DNA from: Molanna angustata
Lineage: Eukaryota > Arthropoda > Insecta > Trichoptera > Molannidae
DNA: 64,000 bases
Reading direction: 5' to 3'
NCBI GenBank assembly: GCA_963576475.1
Contig: OY754970.1
Span: 29,712,591 to 29,776,590 of the forward strand
Made by a program: the position numbers and the translations under genes. Of this stretch, positions 35,560 to 46,214 are shown piece by piece. Position 1 is the stretch's first letter. The number at the start of each line of letters is the position of its first letter. The notes under the pieces were generated by a model, which saw only the letters and a list, made by a program, of their open reading frames with translations, had not been told where the DNA came from and ran no database searches.

Positions 35560-36745
35560 GAAACCGGACTGAACACCTTTGAAAGAAAAATCTTACACAG
35601 TATAATATATATAGACCTATTAACGACGGTCAAACATGGCGTAAAATATATAACACCGAGCTCCTTGATCTTTACTAGGACATCAGCGTAGTCAAGTTCA
35701 GTAAGATTAAAAGACTACGCTGGTTGGAACATTTACACCATATAAATGATCTGGAGCTCCCATAAAAGGTTTTGTCAAGCGTGGGGAGACCTATGCTACG
35801 ATGGTTTGGATGGCGTTGTCGCAGATTGTCGGGCTATGGGGCAGCAGAACTGGAAAGTGGAAGCCAACGAAAGAGCAGTTTGGAGAAGATTCTTAGAGGC
35901 AGCTAGGACCCATGTTGTGTAGAGATGATCGTTTAAACGAAAGCTGATTAAAATATTCGTTTAAAAAAAATAATCAATCAAACGTTATAAATTTTAAACC
36001 ATATTCGTTGAACGTTGCGAGTGTTACAACGATTTAAATCATGAATCATAACGTTCCGATGATGATTTCGTTAAAAGCTGTTTTTCGTTAAAAGCTTATT
36101 TTATAATCAAAACAAAGATGTATTATTTTTAACGACAACGTTGCGAGATGATTGTGATTTATGATTAGCTGACCGGCGTGCAGCGTTGTAGACATCTATT
36201 GACATCATTGTGACGAATGTTCAGTTTCAAATCGTCTTGTTTCGTTCAACGTTATAAGTTATTATTATTACTGGTTTTTGTAAACGTTTATTTTTTGTTT
36301 CTTTAGTATCGTTTAAAACGTCTATCGGGTTGATTTATTGTGCGTTGTCGGCTTTGTTAGATGATTCGAGCGTACAAAATTATTATCAACATAATTTTTA
36401 AACTTATGTATGTATTGTATAACATTTCTACTGTATTTTCGTCAAAGGGTTTAGACCAAATTTTAAATACTTTCTAGAGGAAGCAAAAAAATTAAAAGTA
36501 CATTATATTTATTTCAAAAACATACCTTTTTTTCATTGCATGTTAATGTGTTTATTTTTTTAGATTTAGGTATATTGTACTTGTATATATAGAGTACAAA
36601 TATAAATAAGCCTTTAAGCTTTTTAAGCCTTTAAAAATAACGTTATTTAAAATTAACGAAACGTCTATAACGTTTAAAAAAATAAGCTGTTTTTCCCACC
36701 TCTAATGTTGTGACGCTGAAGATGATGATGATGATGTCGTTAAGA
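35560..36745 (+). pseudogene. LINE RT C-terminal fragment split by a hAT element
   Basis: Frame pieces GLNTFERKILHS, KIKRLRWLEHL, GRPMLRWFG and WKVEANERAVWRRFLEAART end at ...CCCATGTTGTG. The 3' end GACGCTGAAGATGATGATGATGATG resumes at 36713 after the insertion. KIxRLRWxxH and GRPxLRW are LINE C-terminal motifs, and the (ATG)n run is its tail. Several frame breaks show an older copy that was already dead when hit. Confidence 0.75.
35912..36712. mobile_element. Non-autonomous hAT element, 785 bp, 8-bp TSD
   Basis: ATGTTGTG occurs at 35912-35919 and again at 36705-36712. Between them the insert starts TAGAGATGATCG and ends CCCACCTCTA, giving terminal inverted repeats TAGAGRTG. An 8-bp TSD with TAGAG-type ends is the hAT signature (Ac/hobo group). 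The interior has repeated CGTTTAAA/TTTAAACG and GTTAAAAGCT motifs near both ends, as in transposase-binding subterminal repeats, and no transposase frame. Confidence 0.9.
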
Positions 36746-36876
36746 AAGTTTCTGGTCAATAATTGAAATCACGTTGTTTTGTTCACATAGTGGAAGTTCA
36801 TATATGTATTATAAGTATAAATATAATAATAACGAATATTTCATCAAATAATGCACACCTTTTTTGCAAGTATCAC

Positions 36877-37310
36877 CAGGGGCGTACCTAGAACCTTCAG
36901 ATTAGGCAAACCCTGAAATAAATTGGGAAATGTCGAAAATTTTATGTTTTTTTAGCATCATTGTTCATATGAGTGGCCATGAAAATATTTTAAAACCACA
37001 TGCCAAAATAATATTGATATTTGAGGCCCTGTCAAGCATCTATCAAACCCTGAAAGAAATTGGGAAATGTCGAAAATTTTATGTTTTTTTAGCATCATTG
37101 TTCATTTGTGTGGCCATGAAAATATTTTAAAACCACATGCCAAAATAATATTTATATTTGTGGCCCTGTCAAGCATCGTGTCTACATACCTATGGTTCAA
37201 TTATTAATCTTGTAGTATGGTTTCAATAAAACAGAAAAATATTACGTAATTTCTTAATATTCATAGGCAAACCAAGATTTTCGGCTTCTATAAGCAATTC
37301 CGCCACTAAG
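36877..37310. mobile_element. hAT-like MITE family H2 with internal tandem duplication
   Basis: The left end CAGGGGCGTACCTAGAACC and right end TTCGGCTTCTATAAGCAATT, CCGCCACTA match the H2 element at 46215-46508. The interior contains two tandem copies of a 137-bp unit (36908-37044 and 37045-37181, beginning AAACCCTGAAA), differing at few bases. The flanks AGTATCAC (36869) and ACTATCAC (37313) match at 7 of 8, but the right one lies a few bases beyond the expected end. Confidence 0.65.
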
Positions 37311-37602
37311 ACACTATCACCCTCTCATTACCCCAACTATCCATTTACAACCTTTTCTCTAAATTTGTCGCTAGGTAGATTTCGACAGGTGCGGGTGATA
37401 GTTTTATACAACATTGTTGCAAACGTATGGTTGTAAAGGTCAAGGCAAGAGTGTCACGCTATACAATACAAAACATACTTTTAAAACGGCCGATAGCTTG
37501 GTCGGCCAGTCTGACATAAAAACTAGCAAGCAGTCCAACCCGATCAAACTATCGGACGATCAAAATGTCTGTATTGTGCGAGTACCCTAGATATAAGTTA
37601 AC

Positions 37603-37684
37603 TGTTATAAATTTTTTGTTCGGTTCTCTCTGCCTACCCCGCAAGGGACATGGTGTGATGGTATGTATGTATGTATGTTATAAA
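37603..37684 (+). mobile_element. Minimal L1a insertion (about 64 bp) with 9-bp TSD
   Basis: TGTTATAAA at 37603-37611 and 37676-37684 flanks GTTCGGTTCTCTCTGCCTAC, CCCGCAAGGGACATGG and GTATGTATGTATG. This is only the last ~60 bases of the L1a element and its tail, preceded by six T's that are not part of the other copies. Confidence 0.8.
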
Positions 37685-38045
37685 ATGTAAATAATTGTAT
37701 AAAGATCAATGCAATCATTTTAAGACCAATAAATATTTGCAATTTCATTTAGATAATTTGTCGAGTAGTGCTTTAATTAGTGAAACTCGGATATGATATC
37801 AGATAACAAGGTAAATAAATGACATTAACCGGTATCTACCTATCAAATCGATTATTTCTAATAATGGTCCTCAATAGACTTATACCGGTTAGTGTGATTT
37901 AAAATGTAACTAACACTTAAATGTTAATAATCTTTATTATCTGATATAATTGAAAATAAGCTTTTCTTGTATATGGTTAAATGTGAAAATGTGTATGGTT
38001 AAATGAGAAAATGAAACAGAATGTGACGACGTGCTTACAAGAAAT
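37685..38045. other. AT-rich DNA, possible 3' UTR of the PLE
   Basis: It lies immediately 3' of the Penelope-like frame. No separate feature is seen. Confidence 0.4.
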
Positions 38046-38933
38046 CTATGGGGGCGGAGGTAGAGGTAGGGTGGGGGTACTTAGGGTTGGGTCTTGTGCA
38101 GGGTGGGTCCGATTGGCTGAAGGATTAGAAGTAAAAGGAAACATATTTAATAATGGACTGAAAGATAAATTTAACTGATTGTTTATTATGTTCTGTTTTG
38201 AATTAATACACTTTTTAATTTCTAGCGACTCTAAATTATCAAGACGGAGACCTACTTTGTTGACGTGTAAAATTTTTGTTCCCGATTGCATATTAAATTG
38301 ATGATCATTAAGTACTAAGTGTTCTGCGAATTCCGAAAAATTATCATTGTTTATACATCTAATATGTTCTTTTACTCTAGTCTCAAATTTCCGTCCTGTT
38401 TTTCCTATGTAGACTGCAGAGCAGTCTCCACATGTCAGTAGGTATACGCCGGAGTTTCCCATTTTATTATCTTTATCTTTGGAATTCATTAAACTTTTTC
38501 CAATATTATTGACAGTGTAAAATGCCGGTCTTATGTCTTTTGGTAAGAAATTTGAGACTAATTGGGATAAATTATTAACAAACAATATGCGTCTCCATCT
38601 ATATTCATCTTTTTTGATATTTGTATTATAACTATGTAAGTATCTATTGACGTTAATATTTTTTATTTTTTTATTTAAAATAGAGTCTATCAATTTACTG
38701 TTATAACCATTATTGTATGCAATCTGTTTTATTGTATTTAGTTCTTTATTAAAATTATTTGATGATAGTGGTATATTTAGTAATCTATGGACGATGGAAT
38801 GATAAGCGGAATGTTTATGGGATGCTGGATGGTTGGATGTATTGTGGATAGTTGTATCTGTATAGGTCGGTTTACGATATATATCAAAACCGACCGATTT
38901 TGATATTGATTGTCTGGGCTGGAAACACCATGG
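38046..38933 (-). pseudogene. Penelope-like element: RT thumb and GIY-YIG endonuclease
   Basis: The frame is open on minus from 38933 (stop at 38936-38934) to 38046. It starts with FDIYRKPTYTDTTIHNTS, NHPASHKHSAYHSIVHRLL, the conserved RT C-terminal region of Penelope-like elements. From the first ATG at 38693 (215 codons) comes GVYLLTCGDCSAVYIGKTGR (residues ~82-101) with R106 and H110 following, the GIY-YIG nuclease core with its Cys pair C88/C91. A proline-rich tail ends in PPPP. PLEs use this nuclease for insertion. The RT catalytic half is missing, so the copy is truncated, but the retained 296 codons have no stop, which implies modest age. Clade within PLE is not assigned. Confidence 0.88.
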
Positions 38934-39190
38934 TTAATCGGAAGAAATTACCATATGGCATTAAAATCGCTACTTGCGCAGGGTGTAAGGAAATGTTTAT
39001 TATTTATTTTGCGTTTGGCCGCATATATCACAATTATAAAATAGAGTAAAAATATAAAATTTGCTATTCTTAAGGTATATTAATGTTGCGCAGGGTTATG
39101 TTTCCTGCTTGTTAAATATGAATGTCCAGGTTCTTGATATTGATTGCTTCGTCGGTGAGGGCGAAAAAGACTGGTCACTAAAATACAGGC
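38934..39190. other. AT-rich DNA, nothing recognised
   Basis: No PLE coding similarity was traceable upstream of the stop at 38934. Confidence 0.4.
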
Positions 39191-39790
39191 GGCTGCTCAC
39201 ACACTCCGCTACTATGACCCGAATGCACAGTCCTGGGTATCTAAATACCTCACTGGAGTATTTAGTATTCTTAAGTTAGCAATTGCGTTGCAGAGACTTC
39301 CCTAACTAAATACGTTTCACATTATTGCATATGAAGAAAAGAGATAGATAGTTTTCTATGGATTTAGACTGACATTTAAAATGTTTTTTGTCATAACAAC
39401 ACAAACACATGTAACCATGATCACACTGACAGCTCAATGTCGCGATTTTTCTGAAATTCCAGCGAATTTTCGGCATCTCGTATAGATCGCTGAATACTCT
39501 GGTGTTTGATTTGAAAAAAATCACTAAATACATATTTGACGAAGTCGCTAAAATCATGATCAATCGAAAACACCTCGTATTTTAGTATTAAACCACTCGT
39601 AAGATTCCTCACTATCAACCTTAATTTTTGACAGTTCGCAGATGTTAGTTTACCCCAACGCGCATGCACTAAGTATTTAGATATGTCTCTGCAATGCAAT
39701 TCTCATACAAAAACTTCGTAGCATCCTCCAGTTAAGGAAGCTACGTGATCTAACTTAAGTGAGCGACTGTGCAATGAAAACATTTTGGTA
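39191..39790. repeat. Possible MITE with diverged inverted ends
   Basis: GCAATTGCGTTGCAGAGAC (39278-39296) and GTCTCTGCAATGCAATTC (39685 region) are inverted counterparts. CTCACACACTCCGCTAC on the left and TTAAGTGAGCGACTGTGCAA on the right may be outer ends. Boundaries are uncertain. Confidence 0.35.
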
Positions 39791-39794
39791 GGAC

Positions 39795-39868
39795 TCTGCA
39801 TTCGGACCTATATGTTTGATGGTCTGTCTGTCAGCTCCGCAGTCACATCTAGGGGACTCTCATTATTA
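39795..39868 (-). pseudogene. LINE zinc-knuckle remnant
   Basis: On minus it encodes PRCDCGADRQTIKHIGPNAE, matching the CxCGAxxQTxxH part of LINE C-terminal knuckles such as that at 57715-58440. It is too short to assign. Confidence 0.55.
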
Positions 39869-40864
39869 TTATTAGGTATTGCAAACATGTTGATCTCGGT
39901 TATGATTCGGTAATTTCCTTCACAACGGAGCATACTCAAGTTGTGAGGCTATGTGTTTGTGTGGTTGTGTGTAGTTGTTTAAAGTGGTACCTGTAGAAAT
40001 TTTCTGACTATTATGCATGTGTTGATTATTGTAGTTTTTTGTATGTTGGTTATGACGTATGGGGGTAGCTTTAGTATGTCTATATTATTATTATTATTAT
40101 TATTATTACATATTGTGATTTACTCGTTTAGTAAATTTTAAAATATACATATTGAAATATATCAATATTTTAGACGCGTTGGATAAACAACTCGAAAATA
40201 TTTATATAACTGTAAAGATATAATAATATGTCCGTAAGCATCTTGGCAATATTGTTAGTGGTTCACGGATTGTATCGCCGCCATACTTTTAGTGGGTCAA
40301 TCGGTCGCAAGGCAGGTTATCGTGGTAAGGTGATATTATGTGTGTAAGATCACCACCGGCTCAGCTTGTGCGTAGTTATTGGGTCAGGACGGGTTGTTAT
40401 GGTCGGAAGTGGATGTATGTATAAACAAAACAGTATTTTGGGCACAAATTGGTACATCATATAAGTAGGTTCATACATTACTACCTACATTACATTTCAT
40501 AAATCGCATCGAATGCTTCTCCCAAATCCTCACTTAACAACTCAATTGTATATTGAAAAAAATCTCTTCATAATTAGGTACTTACATACATACTTGTAAA
40601 TACATTTATCACGTTTATTTTATATTATTTTATTGGGGATGCTTGACAGACATTAACAATGGCATACAAGAAAGTACATATATCTTACAATTTTTTTTTA
40701 TATTGTCAATATTCTATTAAAAGTAAACGCTACATGCAAAGTTCATCAATATTTCCCACAAAAATATTAAAGCGTCCGAGATAAAAACAGTTAAAAAAAA
40801 TAAAAAACACAATTATACAAAGTTAACATATAGAATCATAAATATAATAATAAACGTGAAAAAA
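39869..40864. other. AT-rich DNA with an (ATT)n run
   Basis: (ATT)8 at 40083-40108. Otherwise nothing was recognised. Confidence 0.5.
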
Positions 40865-41165
40865 ACATATAATATGACAAAAACTTCCAGACAGTTTCCA
40901 GAAATAAGACTGGATTGTTTCCGCCGGAATTCAACCCTCTATTCCCTAAAAAAACCTTGGTTTCAGGGAAAGAGATTCTCTAAAGGGGGACATATCTTGT
41001 ATTACACGTATGAGAATTGGCCATTGCCTTGTTGTTTCCCACCTTTACAAAATCAATGTAATTAACAGTCCAGTTTGTGAGTGTGGTCAGGAGGAGGAGA
41101 CTCTTGACCACTTATTTTTCAATTGCTTCAACCGTATATCTTCCAATAATTCATTTTATTTTCAT
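40865..41165 (+). pseudogene. LINE C-terminal domain with one frameshift
   Basis: KKPWFQGKRFSKGGHILYYT runs into a frameshift at the GGGGG run near 40985. The next frame reads DISCITRMRIGHCLVVSHLY, then NSPVCECGQEEETLDHLFFN plus C, a CxCx8Hx4C zinc-knuckle of I/jockey-group LINEs. The coding sequence is cut by the hairpin at 41166. Confidence 0.75.
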
Positions 41166-41352
41166 CAGGGGGCAAGTCTGGTTCGACCGGCGAAATCAAA
41201 ACCCCAGTGATTACCCATATCATGGTTTTAATTATTATATGGAGTTCTATGACATCTAAAGATATTTTAGAACTCCATATAATAATTATATCCATGATAT
41301 GGGTAATCACGGGAGTTTTGATTTCGGCGATTGAACCAGACTTGCCCCCCTG
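41166..41352. mobile_element. 187-bp hairpin MITE
   Basis: CAGGGGGCAAGTCTGGTTC at the left pairs with GAACCAGACTTGCCCCCCTG at the right. Arms of about 85 bp are roughly 90% complementary around 41250. It sits directly after the LINE zinc knuckle. No target duplication was identified. Confidence 0.75.
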
Positions 41353-42080
41353 GTTAAAATAACTTGCATATCCCCAATCAATATGTCATAATATAATGTC
41401 TATTCAAAATTTTAAGTCAAATAACATCCAACTTTAATTAATTTCATTTCAACAAATTCAACCAAATTATGATATTTCACCAAAGCATAAAGCACTATCT
41501 CTAGGGTGAATTGCCAGTAAACAAAAAAAAACATGATTATATCTGTCTATATAACGTACATTTTGAATAAACGTACCGAACGTGTGATGAACTAGTTCAG
41601 AATATTTATTTATTTACATTGTTTGAAAATGAGTGAGTAAAGTAGATACCTATTGTTTATAGTTGTAAATATAAAATTTATTGTAAATCATGAGTATTTT
41701 ATTTAATTACAGTCAAGTGCAAAAAAGCGTGTTTTTGCAATTGGCAATCTTTTACAATAAACTTAAGCAATATGAAGTCTCAAGCACCTATATCGGTTTT
41801 CCTTTTAAAAGATCAACAAGAACACTACACAGCTGATCGTTTCTGAAATGAGATGATTTCCATTATTTACAAGTTATAATAAAAAAAAACATTGATTTAT
41901 ATGTACAAAAAAAAAACGTATTTCATAATGAATATATCGTGTTCCTATTTGGAAATTTAGTTCCAGAGGAGAAAAGTTAATTTTATTATAAATTTATGTC
42001 ATTCAATGAAAGGAATTAAGAGGGCATATAACGCTAAATTTAGTGACATAAAACATGATACTAAAACCGCCAAATACACT
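41353..42080. other. AT-rich DNA, no gene seen
   Basis: No feature supported. Confidence 0.5.
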
Positions 42081-42440
42081 TAGGGCCGGTCTTATAAACG
42101 TCCGTTAGTTAGATTTCAAACCAAACAAACCGAAATTTGATACAAATGCTCTATATTTCGTCTTATAACAATCCGTTAGTTAAATTTTAGTAAAATTTTA
42201 CCGATAGCCTTTACCGACGGTCGGACCACCGATTAAGCGTTCGTTAACGATAAGTTATGGAAGGATTGAGTTTTACATGTTTTACCACACTTGTTTTTTT
42301 TTATTTTGCGGTACATTTTTAATATTACGAATATTTTGAAATATACTGTTTTATATTTTTTGGATTTTTATATTGAATTGCTTTTTTTTCGGTAAAAAAT
42401 GTCGTCCGACAGTGATTTTGAATAACCAAACCGAATTTGA
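42081..42440. mobile_element. Possible PIF/Harbinger-type MITE remnant
   Basis: It starts GGGCCGGTCTTATAAACGTC and has twice CCGTTAGTTAxATTT, then GGTCGGACCACCGATTAAGC. Near the right an ATG opens MSSDSDFE before a stop, reminiscent of an acidic transposase N-terminus. TIR and TSD were not resolved. This is a weak call. Confidence 0.3.
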
Positions 42441-42599
42441 TTTCAAGTTTGTGTTTGACCAAATATTTTATTATTTCAACATTACATGGATGACTCAATT
42501 TCGTTTTATTTTAATTATTTTTTTTATTTAAAAAAATGAATGAATAAATAATTGTAACTAGTACCTAATTATGCATTAAGTTTCTTAAATTTCATTTTA

Positions 42600-42710
42600 A
42601 TGCCATATATTAGGCATAAATGCTTGTGATATAAGTGAACAAAATCAGGTGAGGCAAGATTTGAACCCGCGTCCACTGAATTACTAATCCACCGCTAATA
42701 ATAAAGGATT
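42600..42710 (-). mobile_element. SINE family A, fragment
   Basis: GGCATAAATGCTTGTGATAT, AAGTGAACAAAATCAGGTGA and TTTGAACCCGCGTCCACTGA match the body-head junction of family A on minus. Both ends are eroded. Confidence 0.7.
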
Positions 42711-42851
42711 TTCACCATTTTTGTAATTTTTGATATTGTTTGAAGTAAGCAAAAAAATTAAACACAGTATTGCAATGTCAGCACCACTTTATCCATTACA
42801 ATCCATTATAGTCCATTACAAATCTATTGAAAATCCCCTAAAGTTAAACGT

Positions 42852-43035
42852 GTTTTTTTTTTTTAAAGAATGAATATGTCCTTGTATAACAAGTACATAC
42901 ATATCCTTATACATTCCCTAAACTAAGCATAAATGCTTGTACTATAGGTGAATGGAAATCGGTCGTGGCAGGATTCGAACTCGCGACCTCTGGGTTGCTA
43001 GCCCAGCGCGCTAACCGCTCTGCCACCACCCATCT
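42852..43035 (-). mobile_element. tRNA-derived SINE family A, near full length
   Basis: A poly(T) run at 42852-42864 (3' A-tail on minus) is followed by AAGAATGAATATGTCCTTGT, TAAGCATAAATGCTTGTAC and a clear tRNA-like head (minus) with GGTGGCAGAGCGGTTAGCGC and GGTTCGAATCC-type B box (here GGATTCGAACTCGCGACC). It is the best copy of family A here. Confidence 0.88.
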
Positions 43036-43540
43036 CACATAAACGAAAATCCATAATTTGTTGATTTTTTGCATTTTAATAAAAAAACTGATTTGTAATG
43101 AAAAACCTAATGGTGTTTTTTTTATTGAAACACACTATTTAACATATTTGAGAAATTTGATTTCAAATTCGGGTGTATACGTTTATATGCCCTTCTATGT
43201 TTTGTGTGCAATAATATAGTCCGTCGAATGGATCATATTTAAGTAGATAAATAATTAAAAAAACAATAAAATTCTACCGTATGTGTAGTTTCATTATACA
43301 TTCAATGATAGGCAAATATTACGATTATAATTACAAAGTACACTGCGTATTGATTGGTTCGTGCACGCAAATTGTTAAACAATAATTAAATGTATTTAAT
43401 TACTGTTCACAGAGTTGTTATTAAAATATTCTTGTAAGAACGATTGATTTTTTTGATAACGGTGACCTAAAACATTGATAGTTGATCGAAAACAAGTTTG
43501 TTATATTAGCATACCTATTAGAAATGTAGGTAATACACCA
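43036..43540. other. AT-rich DNA, no gene seen
   Basis: AATTTGTTGATTTTTTGCAT near 43056 repeats a stretch at 1455. Confidence 0.45.
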
Positions 43541-43735
43541 AGGGTTGTCAAACATAGATACCATTACACCGTGTCACTCATAAAGATAAGCAGAGAGAAG
43601 CTAACGCTACTCGACACAAATTCATCGCCTCACTACCATTCATGCATCGTCTCAATTATGTTCGTCTGTTGATCATTCAACTTACGTTTTCATCTTTGGG
43701 ATGTCATTCACTTGAAATGAAAATAAAGGATTTTC
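43541..43735 (-). pseudogene. Old RTE-type L1a fragment
   Basis: ATACCATTACACCGTGTCAC, AAGCAGAGAGAAGCTAACGC, TTCATGCATCGTCTCAATTA and TGTTCGTCTGTTGATC align with the 3' part of L1a copies (compare 24806-24930), with many substitutions. This is an ancient insertion. Confidence 0.7.
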
Positions 43736-43794
43736 CTTACTTGGTTCTAAGGAGGACGCAGAATTTCAAAGATCGAGCCTTGTAGCTACCCAAG

Positions 43795-43925
43795 TTTTAA
43801 ATTCCAACGTTTCTGTCACAAGAAACGCCTTTTTTCGTGGAATTTGACATCAATCTGGCTAATGTCATAGCGTAAAATCCCATACAAAAAAGAGGTTTCT
43901 CATGACAGAAACGTTAGATTTTACA
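43795..43925. repeat. Short imperfect hairpin
   Basis: AACGTTTCTGTCACAAGAAA on the left pairs with TTTCTCATGACAGAAACGTT on the right across about 50 bp. It may be a MITE end pair. There is no coding content. Confidence 0.55.
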
Positions 43926-44279
43926 TTTTGGCTAAGGGGCCGGACGTTATGTTGTTGTTAAGGGAACAAAACACAATAGCGAAGAAAATTTTTTAAAATA
44001 CCCCAGTGAAAAACAATAAAATGTACAATTGAATCGATGGCAGCCATGTTTAAAGGTTGTATTTTTAACATTAATTGAAATACTTATTGTTTTTATTTCC
44101 ACGTTTTTTTTCAACATTTCGAATTCATTGTGTGGAATCTAGCATTTAGCAGTAAAAAATAATTAATCTCTTCTATCAGCATATATATTTTTCGATGCTT
44201 CTTTTTCATAGAAACAAGAAGACATGCATACTTGAGGATATTAATTATAATGTATTCGTACACATATTCATTTATTTAT
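43926..44279. other. AT-rich DNA, no gene seen
   Basis: No feature supported. Confidence 0.45.
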
Positions 44280-44430
44280 TTAGAAACATTTTGTACATTT
44301 GTAAATTGTGCTTATGACACGAACCAATTTATGTATTAAGAAAAAAAAAAATTTTAAACAAAAAACAATAAAAAAACGGAGGGGAGAGGAGAAGAAGGGA
44401 CAAGGATATGATAAGGAAACAAATCTAAGT
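44280..44430 (-). mobile_element. CR1-like LINE 3' UTR fragment
   Basis: ATGACACGAACCAATTTATG, CGGAGGGGAGAGGAGAAGAA and GGGACAAGGATATGATAAGG parallel 11490-11580. Confidence 0.5.
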
Positions 44431-44539
44431 ATTATGTGTAAGGGAATGATTCCTCAGATTTATTTTGATTTGATTTATAGCATTATTTACATCCTTAGCA
44501 GCCTAAGTAATGGAATTTCAAATTCCTAAATTGGCCGCA

Positions 44540-44722
44540 TGAATGGGGTTCGGGAGCGTTCCATCCTGTTTATGTGGTACCACCAAAATTTATTTTCTGG
44601 CTCTACTCCATCGTATGATGTCCTCAATCTCACAGATCCTCCTAATATCCTCATTTCGCACTCTGACTCTTAGCGTCTTCCCTGTGATAGCACTAAGAAA
44701 CTTCATTTCTAAAACTTACTAC
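44540..44722 (-). pseudogene. LINE RT C-terminal fragment
   Basis: On minus, EMKFLSAITGKTLRVRVRNE, DIRRICEIEDIIRWSRARK is followed by a stop. The order ExKxLxxITGKTxRxRxRNEDIRR is the LINE RT C-terminal region. The plus frame 44543-44920 is a shadow. Confidence 0.75.
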
Positions 44723-45600
44723 TTCTCTGATTACTTTTTTTTAGTTCTAGTCGTGTCGGCTCTTGTTACACCGTGTCTTTTATATTTTTATTTTGCTTTT
44801 AATTCTCATGTGTTTATTTTTCAAATGACATTTGTTGGTTTTATTTGCGATATAAATTATAAAGTGAATGAATTTCTAAGTAGGTACCAATCGCACATAT
44901 TCAAAATAATATTTGACTGATCAATACACTTATCGTGCAAATTTTCATTAACTTAGTAATCACTTGTTGAATTTTGATGCATATTCATATATACCCCAAT
45001 AATAATTATACTTTCACTTCCTAGATAATTTGTTTTCTAAGCCCTTTAGCATACATAAAACATGCATTATATTAATAATAGCCACAATTCTCACGGGGCG
45101 CCCCACTTTCTGAATTCTTATTGACTCCATTCTCATGGTATTTTACTGTGATAATGTGGAGCGATGATATAAAAAGTTATGAGATATTTATACCTACATT
45201 GGGTGTATAATGAAAACAAACAAATAATTAAAATGTGAGATTCATAATCAAATAGTTAACAATGCACTCTGCCTAGTAGCTTCTTCCCATACAAATTATG
45301 TGATAAATTATGAACGAAATAAGACATTTAAATAATTTTATTTGTTTAACCATAAACATGAATTATAAAAATGTATAAAGGTAAATAATTGACTGATTAC
45401 AATGCAATTCATTCACTATACTTCCCAGGTTATTGTTACAAGTGATCGCGCAAAGGTCAAAATTGGATCGTAGTTCGTAGCGTTTTTGAGTTTGAAAAGT
45501 TAAATACTCATCATGGGATACAAAGTTTTCTCTTCGACCAACCTTAAGATTAAAAAAAATAATCACAAATACCTCGCACAAGGGCGAGAATATTGGGCAA
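44723..45600. other. AT-rich DNA, no gene seen
   Basis: No feature supported. Confidence 0.5.
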
Positions 45601-45912
45601 TTTTATTTTATTTTATTTTATTAAAAGGGTACATCCAGCTCACAATTCTCACAAAAAGAAAACAATATTGGTTAGTTGAGTGCTGGACGTCCAATTATGG
45701 ATGCACACAAAATTACATGAGCTCTCACTCAATCACACACGCAAGTTACACAAGTACATAAATTAGAAATAATTCGGCTACAAAAGTTAAGTAAAAAAGA
45801 AAAAGAAAAAAATAGTTACACAATTCAAGAAAAAAAAGTTATAGAAGTTACATAAGTAGAAGCAAAAAATAACAGGCACATAAGAAGTCAAAAAAAGTAA
45901 TAAAAGTTGATG
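45601..45912 (-). mobile_element. LINE 3' UTR, inverse copy of 26500-26825
   Basis: A TTTTATTTTATTTTATTTTA tail, then AAAGGGTACATCCAGCTCAC, GGACGTCCAATTATGGATGC and CATGAGCTCTCACTCAATCA mirror the plus copy at 26660-26825. Only the UTR is present. Confidence 0.8.
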
Positions 45913-46134
45913 ATGAAAAGCCCATCATAAAACGAAGGATTTAAAAAAATACATTTAAACTCGGTTCTAAGTCTTATTCCACATTCAACTGAAACTTTAT
46001 TTATAAAAATATTCTCGATTTTGAGCTCTATTTCATACGACAGCATCGAATTTAGTTTTGTTAAGTTGGTTGTCATGACCAAAGAACAAAATGCGCGGCA
46101 TGGAACACGTGCGCGCCACATGCTGTAGCAGCTA

Positions 46135-46214
46135 CCAAGAGATGAAGAGGCTGGCGGACTTCAGAGATATGTGGAGTGATGAGAGAGTGCTTGGTGCAAA
46201 CCAACACTAGGATT
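46135..46214 (+). pseudogene. LINE 3' fragment, occupied site
   Basis: CAAGAGATGAAGAGGCTGGC, GGACTTCAGAGATATGTGGA and GTGCTTGGTGCAAACCAACA match 18658-18720. The match resumes after the MITE with CTAGGATTGTGA at 46509. Confidence 0.7.
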
